A stretch of 14,032 nt of DNA from positions 1 to 14,032 of the forward strand of contig CAMLRI010000009.1 of NCBI GenBank assembly GCA_946482385.1. Direction: 5' to 3'. This DNA is from an uncultured Cellvibrio sp. Lineage in GTDB: Bacteria > Pseudomonadota > Gammaproteobacteria > Pseudomonadales > Cellvibrionaceae. The notes under the pieces are model-generated. The model saw only the letters and a program-made list of their open reading frames with translations. It had not been told where the DNA came from and ran no database searches. The translations under genes were made by a program, and so were the position numbers. Below are positions 7,967 through 14,032 of this stretch, one piece after another (the first letter of the stretch is position 1; the number at the start of each line of letters is the position of its first letter).

Positions 7967-8347
7967 ATGCGTTTATTACACACCATGCTGCGCGTCGGCA
8001 ACCTGGAAAAATCCATTGCCTTTTACACCCAGGTACTCGGCATGCAATTGCTGCGCAAGCAGGATTATCCCGAAGGCCAATTCACCCTCGCGTTTATCGG
8101 CTACGGCGCCGAAGCAGATAACACCGTTATTGAGCTCACCTACAACTACGGTGTGGAATCTTACGATCTGGGTAAAGGCTACGGCCATATCGCCATAGGT
8201 TGTGAAGATGTCTACGCCACCTGCGAAAAAATTCGCGCCGCTGGCGGCAAAATTGTGCGCGAGCCGGGCCCCATGAAACACGGCACCACCATACTGGCGT
8301 TTGTAGAAGACCCGGATGGCTACAAAATCGAATTGCTCGGCGAATAA
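7967..8347 (+). CDS. gloA: Lactoylglutathione lyase (glyoxalase I)
   Basis: A 126-residue cytoplasmic metalloenzyme that isomerises the hemithioacetal of methylglyoxal and glutathione to S-lactoylglutathione, the first step of methylglyoxal detoxification. It is a single vicinal-oxygen-chelate protein (two beta-alpha-beta-beta-beta modules). The four metal ligands of the E. coli enzyme are all present at the same numbers: H5, E56, H74 and E122. The length matches the short Ni-dependent bacterial class, without the inserts of the Zn class. ATG 7967 has GAGG at 7957-7960 at good spacing. The frame is open upstream through the inverted-repeat element, but that extension is not glyoxalase sequence. 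The selO gene starts 6 nt after the stop. Confidence 0.97.
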   Translation: MRLLHTMLRVGNLEKSIAFYTQVLGMQLLRKQDYPEGQFTLAFIGYGAEADNTVIELTYNYGVESYDLGKGYGHIAIGCEDVYATCEKIRAAGGKIVREPGPMKHGTTILAFVEDPDGYKIELLGE

Positions 8348-8353
8348 TTTGTT

Positions 8354-9973
8354 ATGCACACATCACTCTCCCAATTGCTATTCGACAACCGCCTGGTGCG
8401 CGAGCTGCCAGCCGACCCCATTGCCGACAACTATCGCCGCCAGGTGCACAAGGCTGTTTACTCGCGGGTAATGCCCACGCCAGTCAAACAGCCACAGCTG
8501 CTTGCTGCGGCGCGCGAAGTGGCGCAACTGCTGGATTTGGATGAACAGGTTTTTACCAGCGAAGAATTTGCGCAAGTATTTGCCGGCAACCAACTGCTCG
8601 CCGGCATGGAACCCCACGCCTGTTGTTATGGCGGCCACCAATTTGGCAACTGGGCTGGGCAATTGGGCGATGGCCGCGCCATTAATTTGGGCGAGGTAAT
8701 CAATAAACGCGGCGAGCACTGGACGCTGCAATTAAAAGGTGCCGGCCCCACACCCTATTCGCGCACTGCCGATGGCCTGGCGGTACTGCGTTCATCGCTG
8801 CGCGAATTTTTATGCAGCGAAGCCATGCACCATCTGGGAGTACCCACCACCCGCGCGCTCAGTTTAATTACCACGGGCGAGCAGGTGCGGCGCGATATGT
8901 TTTACGATGGCAACCCCCAGTGGGAACCGGGCGCGGTCGTCTGCCGGGTTGCCCCCAGCTTTACCCGCTTTGGCAATTTTGAAATTTTTGCAGCGCGGGG
9001 CGATACAGATTTACTGCGCCAGCTGGCGGACTTCACCATTAGCAGCGATTTCCCCGAACTGCTCAGCAGCCCGGCCCAGGTTTGCGACAAAGCGCTGTAT
9101 CTAAAATGGTTTTATGAAGTCTGCACTCGCACCGCGCAAATGATCGCCCACTGGATGCGCGTGGGTTTTGTTCACGGCGTTATGAACACCGACAACATGT
9201 CCATCCTCGGCCTCACCATCGACTACGGCCCCTACGGCTGGCTCGAAGGTTACGACCCCGACTGGACACCCAACACCACCGACGCCCAGGGCCATCGCTA
9301 TGCCTTTGGCAACCAACCGCGCATTGCCCTGTGGAATTTGGCGCAACTGGCCAACGCTATTTACCCGTTGATTGAAGAAGTAGAGCCACTGCAGCAGGGC
9401 TTGGATATTTATCGCCGCGAATACGAATCCTGCGCCCAGCGCGACATGGCCAACAAACTCGGCTTAAGCAGTTTTAATGCACAAAGCGACGAAACTCTCA
9501 GTGATAATTTGCTAAAAACCTTACAGTCCACCGAAATCGACATGACGATTTTTTATCGCCTGCTCGCGCAAATTCCCGCCGCCGAATTGCTCGCGGGCGA
9601 TGCCAATTCGCTCATCCAATATCTTCTGCCGGCCTATTACCAATCGCCATCTGCCAGTGCTGTAAAAACCATGTACTCCTGGCTCCAGCAATACGGCCAG
9701 CGCGTGCAGCAGGATTTTATTCTGCAAGGCTGGAGCGATGCCCAGCGCCGCGAATTAATGGATCGCACCAATCCCAAATATGTATTGCGCAACTATTTGG
9801 CCCAACAAGCCATAGACCAAGCCACCCAAGGCGACACCCGCGAGCTACAAAATTTATTGCAACTGCTGCGCAACCCCTACGCCGAACAACCCGAGCAACA
9901 ACACTACTTCGCCAAACGCCCTGAGTGGGCCCGCCACAAAGCGGGTTGTTCTATGTTGTCTTGCAGCTCCTAA
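8354..9973 (+). CDS. selO: Protein adenylyltransferase SelO (YdiU family)
   Basis: A 539-residue pseudokinase-fold enzyme that transfers AMP from ATP to protein hydroxyl side chains; in E. coli targets include glutaredoxin and SucA, tying it to glutathione redox balance. Visible are GHQFGNWAGQLGDGRA, the nucleotide-binding LKGAG (K128) with E151 in the following SLREF helix, HGVMNTDN with D280 (predicted catalytic base) and N281, and the metal-binding DYGP (D290). The C-terminus is SCSS, as in bacterial SelO. It is longer than E. coli YdiU (about 478 aa). Two oddities: the usual GDGRAVLRS is ADGLAVLRS here, and the cysteine aligned to E. coli C272 is proline (P306), while an extra cysteine, C532, lies five residues before C537. 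The start has no clear ribosome binding site and is probably coupled to gloA. Confidence 0.95.
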   Translation: MHTSLSQLLFDNRLVRELPADPIADNYRRQVHKAVYSRVMPTPVKQPQLLAAAREVAQLLDLDEQVFTSEEFAQVFAGNQLLAGMEPHACCYGGHQFGNWAGQLGDGRAINLGEVINKRGEHWTLQLKGAGPTPYSRTADGLAVLRSSLREFLCSEAMHHLGVPTTRALSLITTGEQVRRDMFYDGNPQWEPGAVVCRVAPSFTRFGNFEIFAARGDTDLLRQLADFTISSDFPELLSSPAQVCDKALYLKWFYEVCTRTAQMIAHWMRVGFVHGVMNTDNMSILGLTIDYGPYGWLEGYDPDWTPNTTDAQGHRYAFGNQPRIALWNLAQLANAIYPLIEEVEPLQQGLDIYRREYESCAQRDMANKLGLSSFNAQSDETLSDNLLKTLQSTEIDMTIFYRLLAQIPAAELLAGDANSLIQYLLPAYYQSPSASAVKTMYSWLQQYGQRVQQDFILQGWSDAQRRELMDRTNPKYVLRNYLAQQAIDQATQGDTRELQNLLQLLRNPYAEQPEQQHYFAKRPEWARHKAGCSMLSCSS

Positions 9974-10102
9974 GCGTTGTGAGGGGCATTTATTGCTTGA
10001 GCGCCCTTTGGGGGGGGGCTATTTGGCCGTGGCTCTTTTTGTATGGCTCCCCAGCGCCCCTGTTTCAAAATGTGACACTCCCATCAAGTTCTTTGTTTAC
10101 TG

Positions 10103-10132
10103 TTGACAACGTTGTCCATTTGGGTTTATTTT
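10103..10132 (+). promoter_or_regulatory. Promoter candidate with overlapping LacI-family-like operator
   Basis: A perfect 12-bp palindrome GACAACGTTGTC (10105-10116) lies inside the near-symmetric TTGACAACGTTGTCCA (10103-10118). Its first six bases, TTGACA, match the -35 consensus exactly. Possible -10 boxes follow: TTTATT after 16 nt or TATTTT after 18 nt, each 4/6. A central CG with inverted half-sites is typical of LacI-family operators, and from memory NagR sites controlling chitin and N-acetylglucosamine genes have a similar TGACA-N-CG-N-TGTCA form. Overlap with the -35 box suits repression. This would give a leader of about 390 nt. The regulator assignment is inference. Confidence 0.5.
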
Positions 10133-10255
10133 CGCTGTCATTAAGGGTTGGTTAGGGCGTGATCACTATAACTAATACCGAACTAACACCTTATTTTCGC
10201 GGTTTTTCTCGTAAAAATATGCGGGCTGCATATTTTGCATATCTGTTCTCTGGAT

Positions 10256-10285
10256 GAGACATCGTTGTTTTTCGTTGTATATAAA
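10256..10285 (+). promoter_or_regulatory. Second promoter candidate upstream of the chitinase gene
   Basis: GAGACA (10256-10261, 4/6 to TTGACA) and TATAAA (10280-10285, 5/6 to TATAAT) are 18 nt apart. A start near 10292 would leave a leader of about 240 nt before ATG 10533. It is an alternative to, or partner of, the operator-linked promoter upstream. Evidence is sequence match alone. Confidence 0.35.
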
Positions 10286-10532
10286 AGCGCCGCCCTGGTT
10301 GAGGGCAGCACGAAAAAGTTTTTAAGCGGGTGCATTCGTGTTTCAGTGGAGCCTTGGCTTCCTGTGGCGGAATAGTCTTGCCTGCAACATAACAACTATA
10401 TCTGGTCGTTACCGACATATCTGTTTTAGCAAGGGGTCTGAGGGTAGTTTCTCTCGAATGGTTTGATGTGCGGCGCTTGCGCCGTGCGTTCAGTGTTTTA
10501 TTGCCTAATAAAAAATAATCGAGGACATCACC

Positions 10533-12302
10533 ATGAAACTTGTTAAAAATTTAATGCTGGCGGCGCTGCTGCCGGGCGTGTTGGCGAGCCAGGCCTATGC
10601 CTATGATTGCACTGGCGTGGCGCCATATCAGGATGGCAGCAGCTATGCCGCGGGTAATATTGTTCAGAACGGCGGCTCCGCTTACCAATGCACCGTGGGT
10701 GGGTGGTGTACAGTGGGTGGCCCCTATGCGCCAGGTTCCGGTTGGGCCTGGACAAATGCCTGGAGCGGTTTAGGTGCTTGCTCGGGTGCATCTTCTTCGG
10801 CGTCTTCTGTATCCAGCACCAGCTCGGTTTCCAGTGTGAGTTCAGTATCCAGCCTGAGCTCAGTTGCCAGTAGCCAATCATCGTCTGCTGTGGGTTGCGG
10901 CGGTTTGCAGGCTTGGAGTGCCACGGCGGTTTATACCGGCGGCAACCAGGTGTCCCACAATGGGGTGAAATACCAGGCCAAGTGGTGGACCCAGGGCAAT
11001 AACCCCGAAACCAATTCCGGCCCCGATGGTGTGTGGGCGGCGCAGGGTGGTTGCGGCTCTTCTTCCTCTGTTTCTTCTAGCAGTTCTTCAATTGCATCGA
11101 GCAGTTCTTCGCAGGTTTCTTCTGTTGTTAGCTCTGTTTCCAGTTCTTCTGTTTCCAGCTCTTCCGTAGCTTCATCCAGCAGCAGCTCGGTGGGCGATAG
11201 CGGTAAAAAAGTGGTGGGATATTTTGCCCAGTGGGGCGTGTATGCGCGCAATTACCACGTTAAAAATATTCATACCAGCGGCTCTGCTGCCAAGCTGACC
11301 CATATCCTTTACGCGTTTGGCAATGTGCAAAATGGCCAGTGTGTGATTGGCGATGCCTATGCCGATTACGACCGCGCCTACAGCGCTGCCGATAGCGTGG
11401 ATGGTATTGCCGATACCTGGGATCAACCCCTGCGCGGCAGCTTTAACCAACTGCGCAAACTCAAGCAAATGTACCCAGGTTTGAAAGTGATTTGGTCGTT
11501 CGGCGGCTGGACTTGGTCTGGTGGTTTTGGCCAGGCATCGCAAAACCCCACCGCTTTTGCCAACTCCTGTTACAACCTGGTGGAAGACCCACGTTGGGCT
11601 GATGTGTTCGACGGCATCGACATCGACTGGGAATACCCCAACGAGTGTGGCCTGGTGTGCGATACCAGCGGTTTTGCCGCCTACAAAAACTTGATGCAGG
11701 CGTTGCGTGCGCGCTTTGGCAACAACAATTTGGTGACCTCGGCCATTGGTGCCGGCGCCGCCAAAATTAATGCTGCCGATTACGCCGGTGCAGCCCAGTA
11801 TGTAGATTTCTACATGCCCATGACTTACGACTTCTTCGGAGCCTGGGACAAAACTGGCCCCACTGCACCTCACTCGGCACTCTACGATTATTCCGGTATT
11901 CCCATTGCCGGTTACAACTCCGATAACGCCGTGCAATTGTTGAAAGCCAAAGGTGTGCCTTCCAACAAAATTTTGTTGGGCGTGGGCTTCTACGGTCGCG
12001 GTTGGAATGGTGTAACCCAACTGGCGCCCGGCGGTTCTGCCACAGGCGCAGCCACGGGTTCTTACGAAGCGGGTATCGAGGATTACAAAGTGCTGAAAAC
12101 CAAGTGCCCAACCACTTACACCATTGCTGGCACCGCTTATGCCAAGTGCGGCAGCGAGTGGTGGAGCTTTGATACCCCGCAAACCCTTACCGGCAAAATG
12201 GATTATGTGAACCAGCAAAACCTGGGCGGCGCTTTCTTCTGGGAATTGAGTGGCGACACAGCTAACGGTGAACTGATCAATGTGCTGGGAACCATTCGCT
12301 AA
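10533..12302 (+). CDS. Secreted modular chitinase, GH18 with two N-terminal chitin-binding modules
   Basis: A 589-residue secreted endo- or processive chitinase. Residues 1-23 are a signal peptide (cut after AYA). Residues 24-83 form a cysteine-containing CBM5/12-like module (C26, C53, C59, C83; YQCTVGGWC and WAWTNAW). Residues 84-121 are a Ser-rich linker with repeated SSV. Residues 122-174 form a typical CBM5/12 (WSATAVYTGGNQV, YQAKWWTQGNNP). A second polyserine linker spans 175-223, and the GH18 barrel 226-589. Catalytic signatures are SFGG (322-325), DGIDIDWE with acid E367 and D360, D363, D365, and MTYD (430-433). C525 and C539 may form a disulfide. GAGG precedes ATG 10533. It would hydrolyse beta-1,4-N-acetylglucosamine chains outside the cell. 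Cellvibrio has several GH18 enzymes; I cannot say which one this is. Confidence 0.96.
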   Translation: MKLVKNLMLAALLPGVLASQAYAYDCTGVAPYQDGSSYAAGNIVQNGGSAYQCTVGGWCTVGGPYAPGSGWAWTNAWSGLGACSGASSSASSVSSTSSVSSVSSVSSLSSVASSQSSSAVGCGGLQAWSATAVYTGGNQVSHNGVKYQAKWWTQGNNPETNSGPDGVWAAQGGCGSSSSVSSSSSSIASSSSSQVSSVVSSVSSSSVSSSSVASSSSSSVGDSGKKVVGYFAQWGVYARNYHVKNIHTSGSAAKLTHILYAFGNVQNGQCVIGDAYADYDRAYSAADSVDGIADTWDQPLRGSFNQLRKLKQMYPGLKVIWSFGGWTWSGGFGQASQNPTAFANSCYNLVEDPRWADVFDGIDIDWEYPNECGLVCDTSGFAAYKNLMQALRARFGNNNLVTSAIGAGAAKINAADYAGAAQYVDFYMPMTYDFFGAWDKTGPTAPHSALYDYSGIPIAGYNSDNAVQLLKAKGVPSNKILLGVGFYGRGWNGVTQLAPGGSATGAATGSYEAGIEDYKVLKTKCPTTYTIAGTAYAKCGSEWWSFDTPQTLTGKMDYVNQQNLGGAFFWELSGDTANGELINVLGTIR

Positions 12303-12323
12303 GCATTGACCTTTTGCTTCAAA

Positions 12324-12348
12324 CAGGAAACGGTGCTACCGCTTCCTG
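12324..12348 (+). other. Stem-loop just after the chitinase gene
   Basis: CAGGAA/TTCCTG (6 bp), one A-C mismatch and CGGT/ACCG (4 bp) enclose the loop GCT, 22 nt after the chitinase stop. No T-run follows, so it is more likely an mRNA 3'-end stabiliser or part of a compound terminator than a terminator alone. Confidence 0.45.
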
Positions 12349-12374
12349 CCCCTCTCCTTGCTTGCGGTGCTGGA

Positions 12375-12407
12375 CTCAAATGATTTGAGAAAAGCATCGC
12401 TTTTTTT
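12375..12407 (+). terminator. Intrinsic terminator candidate between chitinase and the convergent lipoprotein gene
   Basis: Two small perfect hairpins follow one another: CTCAAA-TGA-TTTGAG (12375-12389) and AAAAGC-ATC-GCTTTT (12390-12404). The second runs into seven T residues (12401-12407). On the opposite strand the same stem also ends in Ts, so it may serve the convergent gene ending at 12413 as well. The stems are AT-rich and therefore moderate in strength. Confidence 0.55.
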
Positions 12408-12412
12408 ATGGA

Positions 12413-13003
12413 TTATTTAAAATCCTGGATCAGCGGCCAGTCGTCCACGAAGGTCTCATCCTGGCAATTTATATCGCCAAAGACCTTGGCGGGCGTTGGC
12501 GATTGTTGAGCAATAACATCCGCAATCAGGTAGAGCGCGCGATAACCGCATTCGCCTGAGCCAGCGAACCAGTTTTCCAGGACAAGATGCTCCCCCTCGA
12601 CATATTGATTCCCCCACACAATCTCCTGTGTTTCCAAGTGCCAGTCTTCATAACTTTTAGGTAACACCGGGAAAACTGGTGATGCTTTACCGCCCTTAAG
12701 TAGATAAAGCCGATTGCCGTCTTGGTAGGCACCCAGCTCACACGAAATAGCCAGAATCGATGCGGATTCGTTTAGCTTTCTGATGCTGATAAAGCGTTCA
12801 GCGTGACCATCAAACTTGGCTGGGCATTTTTTCGAAATGTGAAGCATTTTGTCCCATTCGCCATAGCTCATTCCTGCCCAGTCAATAGAAGTGGGGGCTG
12901 CGGATGTTGGGGCAGATGGCACCTCTTTAGGGGTTTCTGCACAGGCTACCAGGGATAGGCTCAGCCCCGCAGCCATTAACAATGTATTAGACATAATTTG
13001 CAT
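12413..13003 (-). CDS. Predicted lipoprotein of unknown function (weakly DUF1176-like)
   Basis: A 196-residue protein with a lipoprotein signal: a hydrophobic stretch then SLVAC with lipidated C21. The next residue is Ala, so outer-membrane sorting is expected. A Pro/Ser/Thr/Ala-rich tether (about 25-39) leads to a compact domain with four cysteines (C60, C88, C152, C180), which suggests two disulfides. Segments such as ISCELGAYQDGNRLYLL and GSGECGYRALYLI recall DUF1176-type periplasmic proteins, but that is tentative. I chose ATG at 13003 because AGGA lies 7 nt upstream; ATG 13009 is too close to it, and the open frame up to 13126 adds a non-signal-like sequence. It is convergent with the chitinase gene and downstream of the DUF1461-like gene. 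No function can be assigned. Confidence 0.75.
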   Translation of the reverse strand: MQIMSNTLLMAAGLSLSLVACAETPKEVPSAPTSAAPTSIDWAGMSYGEWDKMLHISKKCPAKFDGHAERFISIRKLNESASILAISCELGAYQDGNRLYLLKGGKASPVFPVLPKSYEDWHLETQEIVWGNQYVEGEHLVLENWFAGSGECGYRALYLIADVIAQQSPTPAKVFGDINCQDETFVDDWPLIQDFK

Positions 13004-13135
13004 ACTCATTTCCTGTGATTGTCGATATTTCATCCTGCGTAAACATCCTCTATTTACATAAAACAACCCGTTCAAAAAGCTATCGTTTTTATGGCTGTCG
13101 TTTTGTTCGTGTAGTTTGTAGCCCAAACGCTGCTT

Positions 13136-13966
13136 TTATTTTTTCTTATTGCCCCTGGTTTTTTGCGGATTACTTTTGTGTGGAGTAGGTTGCTTGGGGG
13201 GCGCCAATAAAAGTTTCATGCCCCAAAACCCCGCCAGCCAAAAGCCCACCAGTAATAACAACAGCAATAGGCTGATAAAGGCAAAAATATCCGGCGCTTT
13301 CATTAGGGTGGTCATCAGGGAATCCTGGTAAAAAAAGAACCACTGGTGATCCTTGGGAAAAATTTGCACATGCAGCCAATAAAATACCTCTTTGGCGCCC
13401 CAGGAGATGATCACTAAAGCGGTGATTGCCAGGCCGCCTAAAAATCCGATCAGGATTTTTTTAGGGGCGGGCAGGGTTAATTTTTTCCAGTAGGCAATAG
13501 CCAAGCAGAGCAACCACAACAGCCAACACCCTAGGCCCACTGTGTAAAACACATCAATCAGGTTGGCGACATCTTGCAGGTGAATAATTTCTGCCTCGTG
13601 CATGAGCGGGGTGCGCTGGCCATTGGCCAATGTGTAGTGAATATCGCCCAGGCCGGCGCCGCTGTTTTGTACCGCATCGCTAATTTCGCCAAACAAGCGC
13701 CAATGCTCATGTTGGCTGACGAATTCAAAATCCTCTTTGTGGCGATTCAGTGGCGCGAATTCGGCGATATGTGTGTGCAGGTCGAGCAGCTGGTAGCCCA
13801 GGGGATAGGCGAAATGGAATTGTGCGAGCAAATGCCAGCTGAGCAAGGCCAGGGCGATGGTTTGGCTGATAAATAACACTGGCCACAGCAGGTAGGTTTT
13901 TAGGTGCGTCATAGGGGCACATGGCTTGATGAAGGAGGGCGCAAACTTAGCATGTCGGGATTGCAT
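13136..13966 (-). CDS. DUF1461 (TIGR01906-type) integral membrane protein
   Basis: A predicted inner-membrane protein, 276 residues from ATG 13966. Hydrophobic helices lie at about 25-47, 136-159, 170-190 and 227-253, with a large extracytoplasmic loop after the first and a very basic C-terminal tail rich in Lys, Pro and Gln. The segment LMHEAEIIHLQDVANLI before the second helix, and FYWLHVQIF...WFFFYQDSLM later, match the DUF1461 pattern as I recall it. The role of this family is unknown. The start is uncertain: ATG 13966 has AAGG at good spacing, while ATG 13912 (258 aa) puts the first helix nearer the N-terminus but lacks a ribosome binding site. The lipoprotein gene begins 132 nt downstream on the same strand. 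Confidence 0.7.
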   Translation of the reverse strand: MQSRHAKFAPSFIKPCAPMTHLKTYLLWPVLFISQTIALALLSWHLLAQFHFAYPLGYQLLDLHTHIAEFAPLNRHKEDFEFVSQHEHWRLFGEISDAVQNSGAGLGDIHYTLANGQRTPLMHEAEIIHLQDVANLIDVFYTVGLGCWLLWLLCLAIAYWKKLTLPAPKKILIGFLGGLAITALVIISWGAKEVFYWLHVQIFPKDHQWFFFYQDSLMTTLMKAPDIFAFISLLLLLLLVGFWLAGFWGMKLLLAPPKQPTPHKSNPQKTRGNKKK

Positions 13967-14032
13967 CTGCACCTTGGCGAATAGCGGCCACAGGATGTTA
14001 CAAAATATCATTTATATGATTTAATGCATCGG

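Larger units (their letters stand above)
9974..10532. other. Chitinase upstream control region (559 nt without a credible gene)
   Basis: No ORF here has a plausible start and composition. In order it holds a run of nine G (10010-10018), AAATGTGA resembling half a CRP site (10068-10075), a LacI-type palindrome overlapping a -35 box (10103-10118), an 11-bp-period direct repeat (10170-10190), an AT-rich hairpin with arms AAAATATGC and GCATATTTT (10214-10236), a second possible promoter (10256-10285), and small hairpins GCCCT/AGGGC (10292-10306) and CGGCGC-TT-GCGCCG (10471-10484). CATATCTGTT occurs twice (10238-10247 and 10416-10425). The chitinase ribosome binding site GAGG lies about 8 nt before ATG 10533. 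No clear selO terminator was found. Confidence 0.6.

Noticed and set aside
9925..10155. Small plus-strand frame across the selO end and intergenic region
   Set aside because: Starts inside selO, crosses the G9 tract and has no ribosome binding site or protein-like composition.
11172..12218. 348-codon open frame on the minus strand
   Set aside because: Lies wholly inside the GH18 chitinase gene, whose catalytic motifs are intact; no ribosome binding site or recognisable domain, so it is a shadow frame.
13004..13126. Longer N-terminus for the lipoprotein gene
   Set aside because: The extra residues are polar and would bury the lipoprotein signal; the best ribosome binding site fits ATG 13003.
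1..14032. CRISPR arrays, tRNA/rRNA genes, transposases, phage or defence genes
   Set aside because: No regularly spaced repeats, cloverleaf-like sequences or matching protein families were recognised.

Overview
The window reads as chromosomal DNA of a Gammaproteobacterium, most likely Cellvibrio or a close relative in the Cellvibrionaceae. This is inferred from a Pseudomonas-type cbb3 oxidase assembly cluster next to a secreted chitinase whose modules are joined by long polyserine linkers, a habit typical of Cellvibrio, Saccharophagus and Teredinibacter. No database search was possible, so the genus is an inference.

Positions 1-5988 (+) hold a respiratory block. It contains the 3' end of ccoP (diheme subunit of cytochrome cbb3 oxidase), then ccoG, ccoH, ccoI and ccoS (redox, assembly and copper-delivery factors), then a TauE/SafE-like membrane protein with a 59-residue histidine-rich tail. 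From ccoH to the SafE-like gene the genes overlap or nearly touch, so they are probably one operon. Two back-to-back hairpins, the second a strong intrinsic-terminator candidate, separate ccoP from ccoG and may set oxidase subunit output above assembly-factor output.

Positions 6057-7775 (+) encode an outer-membrane Omp85/BamA-superfamily protein with apparently one POTRA domain. The gap after it (7776-7966) contains a perfect 28-bp inverted repeat around a 57-bp core that itself holds two smaller symmetric motifs; it looks like a copy of a dispersed intergenic element.

Positions 7967-9973 (+) encode glyoxalase I (gloA) and, 6 nt later, a SelO/YdiU protein AMPylase. The SelO lacks one cysteine of the regulatory disulfide described in E. 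coli and has an extra cysteine near its C-terminus.

Positions 9974-10532 are a 559-nt control region with a LacI-family-like palindrome overlapping a perfect -35 box, other repeats and hairpins, and a second possible promoter. It precedes a secreted two-CBM GH18 chitinase (10533-12302) that ends at a hairpin/T-run terminator.

Positions 12413-13966 (-) hold a small lipoprotein of unknown function and a DUF1461-type membrane protein. Apart from these two, all genes are on the plus strand. I found no tRNA, rRNA, CRISPR, transposase, phage or defence genes. Most genes are ordinary; the points worth a second look are the repeat element, the variant SelO, the chitinase control region, the His-rich tail and the single-POTRA Omp85 protein.
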